Origin: Candidatus Nanopelagicaceae bacterium
Lineage (GTDB): Bacteria; Actinomycetota; Actinomycetes; Nanopelagicales; Nanopelagicaceae
Length of the DNA stretch: 57,167 nucleotides
Direction: 5' to 3'
NCBI GenBank assembly: GCA_018882885.1
Contig: VERG01000010.1
Coordinates: 1-57,167, forward strand
Shown: positions 1 through 8,024 of the stretch, one piece after another
Numbering within the stretch: position 1 is the first letter of the stretch
Layout of the letters: every line of letters starts with the position of its first letter
Program-made: the position numbers and the translations under genes
Notes under the pieces: model-generated
Database searches by the model: none
What the model saw: only the letters and a program-made list of their open reading frames with translations
Told to the model about the DNA's origin: nothing

Positions 1-212
1 GTCATGCACCACGCACGGGTGGCGAGGCTGCTCGGGCGGGAGATTTTGAATTGGAGCAGTACATTCATTTAAGGCTGCTAAATGATGGATTTTTACTAAC
101 TCCATTTCACAACATGGCTTTAATGTCGCCTTACACAACGGCAGCTGATGTTGATGCTCATACCGCGGCGTTTCGAGCTATGTGTCAGGAGTTAGTCAGC
201 AACGCAAGCTGA
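1..212 (+). CDS. C-terminal end of a class III (PLP) aminotransferase, partial
   Basis: An open frame enters from the left edge (first full codon at 3) and stops with TGA at 210-212. The visible 69 residues include the stretch LLTPFHNMALMSP, followed by an acidic-aromatic helix. This resembles the C-terminus of glutamate-1-semialdehyde-aminomutase-like class III aminotransferases, where the small domain closes over the active site. The PLP lysine lies outside the window, so substrate and exact subfamily cannot be judged. The last 28 bases overlap the 3' end of the opposing aldo/keto reductase, so the two genes converge and share coding DNA. Family call is from memory of the motif, not an alignment. 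Confidence 0.6.
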   Translation, partial: HAPRTGGEAARAGDFELEQYIHLRLLNDGFLLTPFHNMALMSPYTTAADVDAHTAAFRAMCQELVSNAS

Positions 213-1105
213 TCGCTGGTTAATTCAATAACCGGCATCAACTCTTTAATCTGCTCTAACTTTGTAGCCGATGCAATTGGGGTAGCCACAGTGGGCTGGG
301 CGCGTAACCAAGCAAGAGATACCGCTGCCACAGAGGTGTTGTGATCTTTAGCGATTTGATCTAACTTTTCTAATAATTTCCAACCACGATCATTGGCATA
401 GCTATTTGCTACTCCCGTGGCGCGGACTGATTCGACGGTAACTCCTGGGCGGTATTTGCCGGTTAGGAAACCTCGGGCTAACCCATAAAACGGAATTTGT
501 GACAAACCATTTGCTTTAAGTGTTGGCATTAATGTGGTCTCGTAATCACGGTCCATTAAATTGTATTGATCTTGACAGGCAACATAAGAGCTCAGATTCA
601 TCTGCTTTGCGATATCTAGAGATTGTTGCAATCTTTCGGCGGTGAAATTAGAGGCGGCGATATAGCGCACCTTGCCCGCTTTAATTAATGAATCAAAAGC
701 GGTAAGTGTGTCTTCAATTGGAGTGTCTGGGTCATCTTGGTGTGCGTAATAAAGATCGATGTAATCAGTTTGTAGACGCTTTAGAGATTCATCGCAGGCG
801 GCCGCGATATTGGCTGGTTTTAGGCCGGGACGGGTATCGAGTTTTGCTACTTTAGTGGCGATCACCATTTTGGAGCGATTACCCCGTCTTTTCATCCAGT
901 TGCCGATGATGGTTTCTGATTCGCCACCCACATGACCTGGTGCCCATTGTGAGTACATATCTGCGGTATCAATAAAGTTGCCACCGTTATCAAAGTAGTA
1001 ATCAAGGACAACTTCAGAGTTGGCAACATCGGCGCTAAAGCCGAATACATTGCCACCTAGACAGAGCGGGTGAACCGTTAGATCAGTTTTGGGCAGAGTA
1101 ATCAT
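185..1105 (-). CDS. Aldo/keto reductase
   Basis: A 306-residue cytoplasmic NADPH-dependent aldo/keto reductase of the YajO/potassium-channel-beta type. The catalytic tetrad is visible: Asp46 in IDTADMY, Tyr51, Lys85 in ATKV and His122 in YYAHQDD. The TIM-barrel length is normal and the C-terminus carries the usual LAWLRAQP segment. The ATG at 1103-1105 overlaps the stop of mshD (ATGA-type), so this is the last gene of a glnR-mshD-AKR run and is probably translationally coupled. The physiological carbonyl substrate cannot be read from sequence; a detoxification role beside mycothiol synthesis is only a guess. Confidence 0.85.
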   Translation of the reverse strand: MITLPKTDLTVHPLCLGGNVFGFSADVANSEVVLDYYFDNGGNFIDTADMYSQWAPGHVGGESETIIGNWMKRRGNRSKMVIATKVAKLDTRPGLKPANIAAACDESLKRLQTDYIDLYYAHQDDPDTPIEDTLTAFDSLIKAGKVRYIAASNFTAERLQQSLDIAKQMNLSSYVACQDQYNLMDRDYETTLMPTLKANGLSQIPFYGLARGFLTGKYRPGVTVESVRATGVANSYANDRGWKLLEKLDQIAKDHNTSVAAVSLAWLRAQPTVATPIASATKLEQIKELMPVIELTSDQLALLTNS

Positions 1106-2028
1106 TGTGAAATCGTATATCGATAAAGCACATCACGCCCCCACTCGGTAAAGCCGAGTGATTGGTAAAGCTTTATTGCAGCGGAGTTGTCGGCGTCGAC
1201 ATAAAGCATGGCGGAGAAAATGCCTTGGTATCGCATATGGCGCAGACCCGCGATGGTGACCGCTTTACCAATGCCTTTGCCGGAGTGTGCAGGGTCGACA
1301 CCCATTATGTAAATCTCACCGATGGGATCATGGTCATGCTCTTCTTCATGATGAGAGTGTTTGTGGGTGTGGCCACCGTGAATCTTGGTCCAGCAAAAAC
1401 CGGTCATCTTTTGATTTTCTTCTGCGATTAAAAAGCCTTGTGGGTCAAACCAGTTTTCTTTGGTGCGAATCTCTAAATCTCGTGAACTCCAATTACTTTG
1501 ATCTGGGTGGTTAACAAATGCTTTGTTATTCAGTGCAATCCACTCATCATTATCGATTTCAGGGAGAAAGTTTCTGATGGTGATTTCTTTTTTGAGTTCG
1601 GGGATTGGATCGTTGAGAGAGCGACGCATTTGAATAACGGTGCGCACTCGATGGAATCCGCTTTTTTCTGCGATGTTCTTGGCACCTGGCAGATCACCGT
1701 GAGACCAGAGTCTTAATGAGTTTCCAGAGGCTTGGTGAAGTTGTTTCAAGAGTTGCTGACCGAAACCTTTATTTCGTTGACCGGGATGGATAACTAGCTC
1801 TGCGCTGGGGCCTTCGACTTCATCGGTGAGATCTAAGTGTGCGTAACCCACTACTTCATCATTTTGGGTTGCTATGAAATGGGTATCAGCTTTATCGCCA
1901 CCATGCCGCAGGTGAAGAAGAACATGTTCGCTTACCGGTGGGACGCCATCATGATCCGCTGCTGCTGAGATTAACTTTAAAACCTCACCTTGAGTTTTTT
2001 GATCAAGATGTGAAAGCTGGGTAATCAA
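1102..2028 (-). CDS. mshD: Mycothiol synthase MshD (tandem GNAT acetyltransferase)
   Basis: Acetyl-CoA:Cys-GlcN-Ins acetyltransferase, last step of mycothiol synthesis, cytoplasmic. The 308 residues carry two GNAT folds. The N-terminal acetyl-CoA loop is [14 protein letters not shown] (81-94) and the C-terminal one is [14 protein letters not shown] (244-257). The end [18 protein letters not shown] is typical of MshD. Odd: a histidine/glutamate-rich insertion at residues 220-233 sits just before the C-terminal beta strand, where I know only a short loop in mycobacterial MshD. The gene overlaps glnR upstream and the aldo/keto reductase downstream by 4 bases each. mshA lies 4.7 kb away in a different unit. 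Confidence 0.92.
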   Translation of the reverse strand: MITQLSHLDQKTQGEVLKLISAAADHDGVPPVSEHVLLHLRHGGDKADTHFIATQNDEVVGYAHLDLTDEVEGPSAELVIHPGQRNKGFGQQLLKQLHQASGNSLRLWSHGDLPGAKNIAEKSGFHRVRTVIQMRRSLNDPIPELKKEITIRNFLPEIDNDEWIALNNKAFVNHPDQSNWSSRDLEIRTKENWFDPQGFLIAEENQKMTGFCWTKIHGGHTHKHSHHEEEHDHDPIGEIYIMGVDPAHSGKGIGKAVTIAGLRHMRYQGIFSAMLYVDADNSAAIKLYQSLGFTEWGRDVLYRYTISQ

Positions 2029-2735
2029 GAGAGTTGATCAGATAGGGATTGTTCTTTGGGGCTGGTGTTGAAGCGATAACCCACATTGCGCACCGTGCCG
2101 ATAATGGCTTCAAACTCTGGGCCCAATTTCGAGCGCAGGCGACGGATGTGAACATCCACTGTGCGGGTGCCGCCAAAGTAGTCATAACCCCAGATCTCTT
2201 GAAGTAATTGGGATCTAGTAAAAACTCTGCCGGGATGTTGCGCCATGTACTTCAATAATTCAAACTCTTTGAAGGTTAAATCAAGTGCGGTGCCTTTGAT
2301 TTTTGCGGTGTAGGTTTTTTCATCAATAACTACATCGCCACTTCGAATTTCACCAGAAGTTGGATCTGCTGCGATGCGTTGAGCTAGCAACTTTCCTATC
2401 GCGACGCGGATACGGGCATCAACTTCGGCTGGGCCTGCGGTATCAAGGATGACATCATCAAATCCCCAATCCGCATTGGTAGCAGAGAGGCCGCCTTCAG
2501 TTGTAATCAAAATTAATGGACAACCAATTCCTGTGGTGGTTACTAATTTGGTTAAAGATTTGGCGGCGGTTAAATCACGACGCGCATCAATAAAGAGGCA
2601 ATCAACCTCTGGAATATCAACCAATACCGAACCAATGGCGGGCAAGATGCGAACTTGATGCTGGAGCAAACCAAGTGCAGGAAGAACCTCCGCACTGGCA
2701 CCAGTGGTGTTCGTCAAAAGTAGAATGCGAGCCAT
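2025..2735 (-). CDS. glnR: GlnR-type nitrogen regulator (OmpR family, orphan)
   Basis: Transcription regulator of nitrogen assimilation, 236 residues. The N-terminal half follows the GlnR pattern ([52 protein letters not shown]). The C-terminal winged helix has the near-invariant blocks [40 protein letters not shown] and [11 protein letters not shown]. GlnR lacks a partner kinase in known actinobacteria, and none is adjacent here. I chose the ATG at 2735, not the upstream GTG at 2774, because homologues begin with this methionine and the longer form would overlap the divergent thioredoxin. A TATTCT hexamer (2745-2750, minus strand) lies 9 bases upstream. Confidence 0.88.
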   Translation of the reverse strand: MARILLLTNTTGASAEVLPALGLLQHQVRILPAIGSVLVDIPEVDCLFIDARRDLTAAKSLTKLVTTTGIGCPLILITTEGGLSATNADWGFDDVILDTAGPAEVDARIRVAIGKLLAQRIAADPTSGEIRSGDVVIDEKTYTAKIKGTALDLTFKEFELLKYMAQHPGRVFTRSQLLQEIWGYDYFGGTRTVDVHIRRLRSKLGPEFEAIIGTVRNVGYRFNTSPKEQSLSDQLS

Positions 2736-2755
2736 AAGAGTGAAAGAATACCCGC

Positions 2756-3172
2756 GTGGATAATTACCTTCCAATTCTCATTGTTTTTACGCTCGCTACA
2801 GCGTATGGGCTTTGGTATCAGCGCAGCCGTGGAAAATTGAAGAACAAATCATCACGGTTGGGTAAGCCAGCATTGACCGCCAATGAAATTGGGCAGGAGT
2901 TGGGATCTCGGGTAACTCTGGTGCAGTTCTCCTCTGCATTTTGCACACCATGTCGTGCAACCCGCGCCTTGCTTACCGACATCACAGCAGATCTTGATGA
3001 TGTGGTTCATGTTGATATTGATGCCGAGAAGAATTTGGATTTAGTGCGCCGTCTTGATGTGCGTTCCACTCCGACTACCTTGGTTCTAAATGGCGCCGGG
3101 GTAGAGGTCGGTCGAGCTATCGGGGCCCCCAAACGGGCCGATGTAATGGCTACTCTCAACGGGATTAAATAG
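2756..3172 (+). CDS. Membrane-anchored thioredoxin-fold protein
   Basis: A 138-residue thioredoxin-like protein starting with GTG. One hydrophobic segment (residues 4-20) is followed by a basic stretch, so the catalytic domain is predicted to sit on the cytoplasmic side. The active site is CTPC (Cys63, Cys66) rather than the CGPC of classical thioredoxin. The cis-proline loop is RSTPTTLV near residue 113. It is divergent from glnR with only 20 bases between start codons, and the DUF4395 gene follows on the same strand. In actinobacteria I know such thioredoxins beside DUF4395 proteins, which suggests a shared redox role. The specific substrate is unknown. Confidence 0.8.
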   Translation: MDNYLPILIVFTLATAYGLWYQRSRGKLKNKSSRLGKPALTANEIGQELGSRVTLVQFSSAFCTPCRATRALLTDITADLDDVVHVDIDAEKNLDLVRRLDVRSTPTTLVLNGAGVEVGRAIGAPKRADVMATLNGIK

Positions 3173-3302
3173 CTTTTTCCTGCAAGTTATTTGCAACTCG
3201 CATCATTTGCTGAGCTTCTTTATTCTTTACCCCATGTTCTTTGTAGCTGACCAGCTCTTTACCAAGCGGCGCGTGATTGATTTCTGCCGTTTTGCCGGTC
3301 AG
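3165..3302 (-). other. Small open frame without a standard start, possible remnant or unusual small protein
   Basis: The 190 bases between the thioredoxin and DUF4395 genes hold a minus-strand frame of about 50 codons whose composition looks like protein: charged and polar, with GKTAEINHAPLGKELVSYKE and then [20 protein letters not shown]. It stops at 3165-3167, inside the opposing thioredoxin stop region. No ATG, GTG or TTG precedes the main body; the best candidate is a CTG at 3302, and the next in-frame stop upstream is near 3325. It could be a 5'-truncated gene or a rare-start small protein. I do not recognise the family. Confidence 0.3.
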
Positions 3303-3362
3303 CTCTGTCTTGCGTAGTTGTTGATTTATTACTTATCCAACTACCAATCAAATGAGGAAAAA

Positions 3363-3866
3363 ATGTCGATTACTAATGTTTTAAAGTTCAACACCACAGA
3401 GGATGTAAAACTACTTGATGCCCGTGGACCAAGATTTGGCGCGTTGCTTACCACGATTGTTTTGACTGCAATATTGTTGACCGGATCATTGCCATTATTG
3501 CTTTGGCAACTTGGGGTATTTGCACTTGGTGCTTTTGCTGGACCACAGGCATCTCCTTACGCATTTATCTATCGCAAGTTTGTGAAGCCGCGTTTGTCAG
3601 GTGATATGCCGACAGAGGATTCCCGTCCACCACAGTTTGCACAAGTGGTTGGATTTTTGTTTGCATTGACCGCAACGATTTCATTATTAGCTGATGTCAG
3701 CTCTGTCTTTACCGTTGCGGTTGGCTTTGCGTTAGCGGCAGCATTCTTAAATGCGGTCTTCAATTTCTGCCTAGGTTGCGAGATGTATCTAAGGATCGCT
3801 CGAATCCGCAGCGCTATTTCTATGCGTAAAACCCCGGAGGATTCCTACAACCTGCCCAACCTTTAG
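3363..3866 (+). CDS. DUF4395 membrane protein
   Basis: A 167-residue membrane protein of the DUF4395 family. The ATG at 3363 is preceded by a good ribosome site (GAGGAAAAA) and is preferred to the TTG at 3318. Residues 20-60 and 95-140 are strongly hydrophobic and give about four membrane segments in two hairpins. The last one ends in the family's conserved FCLGCEMY block with a cysteine pair at 136 and 139. The neighbouring CTPC thioredoxin plus this cysteine pair suggest the two exchange electrons, but this is inference. The gene ends 9 bases before the Fur-type regulator, which appears to have its own promoter inside this gene's 3' end. Confidence 0.8.
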   Translation: MSITNVLKFNTTEDVKLLDARGPRFGALLTTIVLTAILLTGSLPLLLWQLGVFALGAFAGPQASPYAFIYRKFVKPRLSGDMPTEDSRPPQFAQVVGFLFALTATISLLADVSSVFTVAVGFALAAAFLNAVFNFCLGCEMYLRIARIRSAISMRKTPEDSYNLPNL

Positions 3867-3869
3867 ACT
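3864..3869 (+). promoter_or_regulatory. Probable -10 element of the fur-type gene (leaderless)
   Basis: TAGACT lies exactly 6 bases before the GTG start at 3876, and there is no Shine-Dalgarno sequence between them. It overlaps the stop codon of the DUF4395 gene. The geometry fits a leaderless transcript that starts at or next to the GTG. The same hexamer-and-spacing pattern recurs before several other genes in this window. Confidence 0.5.
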
Positions 3870-3875
3870 TCGCAG

Positions 3876-4292
3876 GTGGCAGATAAGAATCATGAACTTC
3901 GGGATAAGGGCCTGCGCCTAACCCCACAACGCCAATTGGTATTGGAGGCGGTGCGTGCTCTTGGTCATGCCACCCCAGAAGAGGTTGCAGAGAAGGTGCG
4001 CGCGACCCATCCGGGAATCAATCTTTCAACCGTTTATCGCAATTTAGAGACGCTGGAAAATGTTGGTTTGGTACAGCACACCCATTTAGGTCATGGTGGT
4101 GCGACTTATCATGCAGCAGAGGAGCTAACCCATCTGCACTTGGTTTGTGGCAAGTGTGGCTCTGTTGGTGATGCACCTATTGAAACTGCTGCACCTTTTG
4201 TAAATACCTTGATTGATGAGTATGGCTTTAAAACCGATGTCACCCATTTTGCGATTTATGGAACCTGCGCTAACTGCACTGCAAAATCATGA
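3876..4292 (+). CDS. Fur-family metalloregulator
   Basis: A 138-residue metal-responsive repressor. The N-terminal winged helix contains RLTPQRQLVLEAV and the recognition block LSTVYRNLETLE. The dimerisation half has the structural zinc cysteines Cys91/Cys94 (CGKCG) and Cys131/Cys134 (CANC) plus the histidine-rich sensing region HTHLGHGG and THLHL. A Fur-family gene directly before ygfZ matches the Streptomyces arrangement where the regulator is the nickel-sensing Nur, but the metal (Fe, Zn, Ni) cannot be decided here. GTG start, likely leaderless. The stop overlaps the ATG of ygfZ by 4 bases. Confidence 0.88.
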   Translation: MADKNHELRDKGLRLTPQRQLVLEAVRALGHATPEEVAEKVRATHPGINLSTVYRNLETLENVGLVQHTHLGHGGATYHAAEELTHLHLVCGKCGSVGDAPIETAAPFVNTLIDEYGFKTDVTHFAIYGTCANCTAKS

Positions 4293-5197
4293 CCGCGGTA
4301 TTTGTTGAAGAGGGTCTAGACAAAGGTGCGATTTGGCACTTTGGTGAGGTTGCTAAAGAGCAACGCGCCTTAGCTGAAGGAAAAGCTTGGGCGGATTTAT
4401 CTCATCGCGCAGTTATTGAAATCAGCGGCGAGGATCGTTTGATGTGGCTGCACTCTTTGACCACCCAACACCTAGAGAACTTGGTTGCTGGTGATTGGAA
4501 AGAGGCGTTGATTTTGGATCCGCAGGGACATATTGAGCAACAATTATTTTTGGTGGATGATGGCAGCGCCACATTTATTCATTTAGATCAAGAAAAAGCA
4601 CCAGCGCTTTTGGATTACCTAAACAAGATGCGGTTTATGTTGCGGGTTGATGTTAAGGATGTATCGGGTGAGTATGCGATTGTGCGCGCCCCTGGAAAAA
4701 CAGATGCAATTGGCGGTCCATTTGCATTGGTACCACGAAGTGAGTTAGCGGCAACTACCGCTGCATTTAACTCGGCAAATCTGCAGGTTGGTATGTGGGC
4801 GCTGGAAGCGGAGCGGATTGCATCAGGAAGAGCAAGAATTGGGCTAGATAGTGATTACAAATCAATCCCAAATGAACTGGGCCAATTAAATAAAGCGGTT
4901 CATATGAATAAAGGTTGTTATCGCGGCCAAGAAACTGTGGCTAAGGTATTTAACTTAGGGCATCCACCACGTCGCTTAGTTTTGTTGCATCTTGATGGCT
5001 CCAGTGTTGATATTCCATCCCATGGCGATGCGGTGATTTATGATGGCAAAGAGATTGGTTTTGTTGGATCTGTGGCCCGGCATTATGAGTTGGGACCAAT
5101 CGCCCTCGCCGTTATTAAGAGAATGACGCCGGCCGATGCGGTATTGACGGTAAATGGCATCCCTGCCAATCAAGAGATACTTGTACCGATAGATTAA
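4289..5197 (+). CDS. ygfZ: YgfZ/GcvT-like folate-binding iron-sulfur assembly factor
   Basis: A 302-residue cytoplasmic protein of the YgfZ/IbaG57 family, which uses tetrahydrofolate to help maintain or assemble certain Fe-S enzymes. The diagnostic signature KGCYRGQE is at residues 208-215 with the essential Cys210. The GcvT-like N-terminal part contains DRLMWLHSLTTQHLENL. It overlaps the Fur-type gene by ATGA and is followed 4 bases later by a tiny membrane protein gene. Pairing a metalloregulator with an Fe-S maturation factor suggests a metal/Fe-S homeostasis unit. Confidence 0.9.
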   Translation: MTAVFVEEGLDKGAIWHFGEVAKEQRALAEGKAWADLSHRAVIEISGEDRLMWLHSLTTQHLENLVAGDWKEALILDPQGHIEQQLFLVDDGSATFIHLDQEKAPALLDYLNKMRFMLRVDVKDVSGEYAIVRAPGKTDAIGGPFALVPRSELAATTAAFNSANLQVGMWALEAERIASGRARIGLDSDYKSIPNELGQLNKAVHMNKGCYRGQETVAKVFNLGHPPRRLVLLHLDGSSVDIPSHGDAVIYDGKEIGFVGSVARHYELGPIALAVIKRMTPADAVLTVNGIPANQEILVPID

Positions 5198-5201
5198 ACC
5201 T

Positions 5202-5309
5202 GTGGAGATAATTACCACCATCGCATTGATTGTGAGCGCTTTATTTATGTCGCTAGCGATTCTGGGTTACTCTGCAAAACAATGGCGCAAGCTGAAGAAG
5301 GGGCGGTAA
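5202..5309 (+). CDS. Small single-pass membrane protein (35 aa)
   Basis: GTG start 4 bases after the ygfZ stop. The product has a hydrophobic segment (roughly residues 3-24, ending LFMSLAILGY) and a very basic tail WRKLKKGR, giving a predicted inside-facing C-terminus. The stop TAA shares its last base with the ATG of the nitrobindin-like gene (TAATG), so downstream translation is probably coupled to it. The basic tail is encoded by the purine-rich AAGCTGAAGAAGGGG, which also serves as the ribosome site for the next gene. It is easily missed by gene callers. I do not recognise a named family; function unknown. Confidence 0.7.
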   Translation: MEIITTIALIVSALFMSLAILGYSAKQWRKLKKGR

Positions 5310-5809
5310 TGGCTTTTCAAATTCCTGAAGGGTTACATCCTGATCTAAACCCATTGGCTTGGTTGGTTGGTACCTGGCGCGGCAAAGGTCATGGCGAGTA
5401 TCCCGGTATTGAAAACTTTCAATTCGCTCAAGAGGTCACCTTTAGTCATGATGGCAGACCTTTTCTCACCTATTTTTCTCGCTCTTGGATTATTGATGAC
5501 AACAACGAGATTATTAAAACCGCTGCCTCCGAAACCGGTTTTTGGCGGGTCAAACCGGCGAACACACTTGAGGTTTTGATTGCGCACAGCACTGGAATTG
5601 CAGAAGGTTGGGTGGGCAGATTTGATGGACCAAAGATTCAATTAGCAATGGATCACGCTTACTCTGCGCCTTCAGCAAAATCCATGGAGGGTGGACAGCG
5701 TTTGTATGGCTTAGTTGAGGGCGAGCTTTTTTATGCCTATGACATGGCCTACAACGGCAACAAGTTGCAAGCCCATATCTGGTCGACCTTGCCGCGGGTG
5801 CAGGATTAA
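5309..5809 (+). CDS. Nitrobindin-like heme-binding FABP-family protein
   Basis: A 166-residue cytoplasmic beta-barrel protein (DUF1794/THAP4-like). The family signature GxWxGxGxG is present as GTWRGKGHG near residue 25, after the usual LHPDLNPLAWLVG. Related nitrobindins bind ferric heme and react with NO or peroxynitrite. I start at the ATG at 5309, coupled by TAATG to the preceding small ORF, because the longer form from 5282 would read through that ORF's tail. The gene lies within the fur-ygfZ run, consistent with heme/iron or nitrosative-stress function. Confidence 0.82.
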   Translation: MAFQIPEGLHPDLNPLAWLVGTWRGKGHGEYPGIENFQFAQEVTFSHDGRPFLTYFSRSWIIDDNNEIIKTAASETGFWRVKPANTLEVLIAHSTGIAEGWVGRFDGPKIQLAMDHAYSAPSAKSMEGGQRLYGLVEGELFYAYDMAYNGNKLQAHIWSTLPRVQD

Positions 5810-5815
5810 TTGTTA

Positions 5816-6754
5816 ATGAAAACCGGCGAGGTTTTGCTCGAGGTAGTAAGAAATGATTTAGTGGAATCGGTACATGCCGGACACTTAATGATTTTGGATG
5901 CAGCAGGTAAAACGGTTTTACAAATTGGTGATGTCGATTCAATTATCTATCCTCGCTCTGCGGTTAAATCTTTACAGGCTTCAGCGATGTTGCGGGCCGG
6001 TGCCAAGTTAACTGATCAGCAAATCGCGTTGGCCTGCGCTAGTCATGCCGGCAGCGCACAACATTTAGCTGTGGCGATCTCGACATTAGCAAGTGTGGGA
6101 TTGGATGAGAGTGCGCTGCGTAATACCCCCGATAAACCACTGGATCCAAAGGAGCGTGTGGCCTGGGGGGATAAAGCACCAAGTTCACTTGCCGCTAACT
6201 GCAGTGGCAAACACTCTGCGATGTTGGCCACTTGTGTAGCAAATAATTGGGATATCAATACTTATAAGAATTCAACCCATCCGTTGCAGATTGCGATTAA
6301 AAATGAGTTTGAAGAGTTGAGTGGAGAGAAAATCTCCAAGGTTGCGGTAGATGGATGCGGTGCGCCGTTGTTTGCATTGACCCTTAAAGGCTTAGCTAAT
6401 GCGGTCAGAAATCTAAGTATTTCAACAGATCCAATTCATCAAAGAGTTATTAGCGCTTGCATAACCAACCCAGTATTGGTCTCCGGTGTTGGTCGCCTCC
6501 CAACATTGTTAATGGAAAAAGTAAATGGATTATTTGTTAAAGATGGCGCAGAGGGCGTCATGATTATTGCAACCAATAAAGGTGAGGTAATTGTTTGGAA
6601 GATGAGTGATGGGTCCCAGCGCGGAGCAGGAGCTTTGGCTGTTGCGACTCTTTCGCAATTAGGGATTTCAGTAGATATTGAACGGGAAAAAGTGCTCGGA
6701 GATGGCCAGGTTGTAGGAGAAATTAGGGCGAGTAAACTCGTCTCCAATGGCTAA
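5816..6754 (+). CDS. Asparaginase (AnsA/PF06089 type)
   Basis: A 312-residue hydrolase converting L-asparagine to aspartate and ammonia. It belongs to the serine-lysine family known from Rhizobium etli, not to the E. coli AnsA/AnsB fold. Visible signatures are YPRSAVKSLQ (Ser and Lys of the catalytic pair), CASHAG, NCSGKHSAML and VDGCGAP. The ATG at 5816 is preferred over the TTG at 5810. It follows the nitrobindin-like gene by 6 bases and overlaps mshA by 8 bases (ATGGCTAA), so it is in the same transcription unit. It has no signal peptide and is therefore cytoplasmic. Confidence 0.85.
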   Translation: MKTGEVLLEVVRNDLVESVHAGHLMILDAAGKTVLQIGDVDSIIYPRSAVKSLQASAMLRAGAKLTDQQIALACASHAGSAQHLAVAISTLASVGLDESALRNTPDKPLDPKERVAWGDKAPSSLAANCSGKHSAMLATCVANNWDINTYKNSTHPLQIAIKNEFEELSGEKISKVAVDGCGAPLFALTLKGLANAVRNLSISTDPIHQRVISACITNPVLVSGVGRLPTLLMEKVNGLFVKDGAEGVMIIATNKGEVIVWKMSDGSQRGAGALAVATLSQLGISVDIEREKVLGDGQVVGEIRASKLVSNG

Positions 6755-8021
6755 ACACAAACGCCGCATCGCCTCACTGATGTTGCATACCTCCCCGCTC
6801 GAACAAGCGGGTATTGGTGATGCCGGTGGCATGAATGTTTATGTGGTGGAAAGTGCCAAGCGCATCGCAGCAGCTGGAATTGGGGTAGATATTTTTACCC
6901 GCGCAAATAAATCAGGTCTCCCAGAGTCGGTAGAGATTGCAGATGGCGTAACCGTTAGGCATTTAGAAGCCGGTCCTTATGATGGAATCTCCAAAGATGA
7001 ACTGCCGTCACAGATCTGCGCCTTGATGTCATCTTTTATGCATGTAGAGGCCCGATTGCCGATGGGTTATTACGATTTATTGCACTCGCATTATTGGATC
7101 TCAGGTCAACTTGGTTGGTTAATTTCAGAGCGCCACAAGTTGCCTTTAGTTCACACCATGCACACAATGGCAAAGGTAAAGAATCTTTCTTTGGCTGAAG
7201 GTGAAAAGCCAGAGCCACAAACCCGCGCGATTGGTGAGGAGCAGGTGGTTGCAGCCTCATCCGCTTTGATTGCAAACACTGCTGCAGAGGCAGCGAGCCT
7301 GGTTTCACTTTACGATGCCTGTCCTGATCGCACCTTTGTCGTTCCACCTGGAGTAGATCTCACGACCTACAAAGTTGGTGGTGGCAAAAAAGCGGCCCGC
7401 AAGAAATTAAATATTAAAGATGATGCTTTAATGCTCAGCTTCGTTGGTCGTATCCAACCTCATAAAGGTCCTGAGGTTTTAATCCGCGCGGTAGCCGAGA
7501 TGGTAAAACACAATCCTGGGCTACGTTCAAAGTTAAAGACGGTAATTATTGGTGGGGCATCAGGAAATGGTTCACAGGAGCCAGATCGCTTAAAAGGTTT
7601 AACAATTTTCTTAGGTATCAGCGATGTTGTGGAGTTCTTGCCGCCGATGACGCGGGAGGATTTAGCAGAGTGGTATCGCGCCAGTGATTTAGTTTGTGTT
7701 CCTTCTTATTCGGAGTCATTTGGATTAGTGGCGCTAGAGGCGCAAGCTTGTGGCACCCCGGTTGTAGCCACCGCTGTAGGAGGGCTTCGTACCGCTGTGG
7801 CTGATGGAATCTCAGGCTCACTAGTTGATGGCCATGATCCACGAGCTTGGTCTGCGGTCATCTCTCGTTTATTAATGGAGCCAGAGCGCCGCTTGCTCTT
7901 ATCAATGGGTGCAATCGAACATGCTTCACACTTTGGCTGGGATGCGACCGCCCGTGGGATTTTGGATGTTTACGATCGAGTTCTCTCTGAAGGTTCACAA
8001 ACAATCCGTAGTTTGGCTTAA
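6747..8021 (+). CDS. mshA: MshA, D-inositol-3-phosphate glycosyltransferase
   Basis: First enzyme of mycothiol synthesis: transfers GlcNAc from UDP-GlcNAc to 1L-myo-inositol-1-phosphate. 424 residues, GT4/GT-B fold. The N-terminal block has SPLEQAGIGDAGGMNVYVVE, followed by HSHYWISGQLGW and HTMHTMAKVKN. The C-terminal domain has FVGRIQPHKGPEVLIRA and the nucleotide-sugar motif SESFGLVALEAQACGTPVVA. The length and motifs fit mycobacterial MshA. It overlaps asparaginase by 8 bases and precedes a YbjN-like gene, the same neighbour as in Mycobacterium. Confidence 0.95.
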   Translation: MAKHKRRIASLMLHTSPLEQAGIGDAGGMNVYVVESAKRIAAAGIGVDIFTRANKSGLPESVEIADGVTVRHLEAGPYDGISKDELPSQICALMSSFMHVEARLPMGYYDLLHSHYWISGQLGWLISERHKLPLVHTMHTMAKVKNLSLAEGEKPEPQTRAIGEEQVVAASSALIANTAAEAASLVSLYDACPDRTFVVPPGVDLTTYKVGGGKKAARKKLNIKDDALMLSFVGRIQPHKGPEVLIRAVAEMVKHNPGLRSKLKTVIIGGASGNGSQEPDRLKGLTIFLGISDVVEFLPPMTREDLAEWYRASDLVCVPSYSESFGLVALEAQACGTPVVATAVGGLRTAVADGISGSLVDGHDPRAWSAVISRLLMEPERRLLLSMGAIEHASHFGWDATARGILDVYDRVLSEGSQTIRSLA

Positions 8022-8024
8022 ATC

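Noticed and set aside
5282-5308. Upstream ATG giving the nitrobindin-like protein nine extra residues
   Set aside because: Those codons belong in another frame to the small membrane protein's tail, and the TAATG-coupled ATG at 5309 fits homologues.
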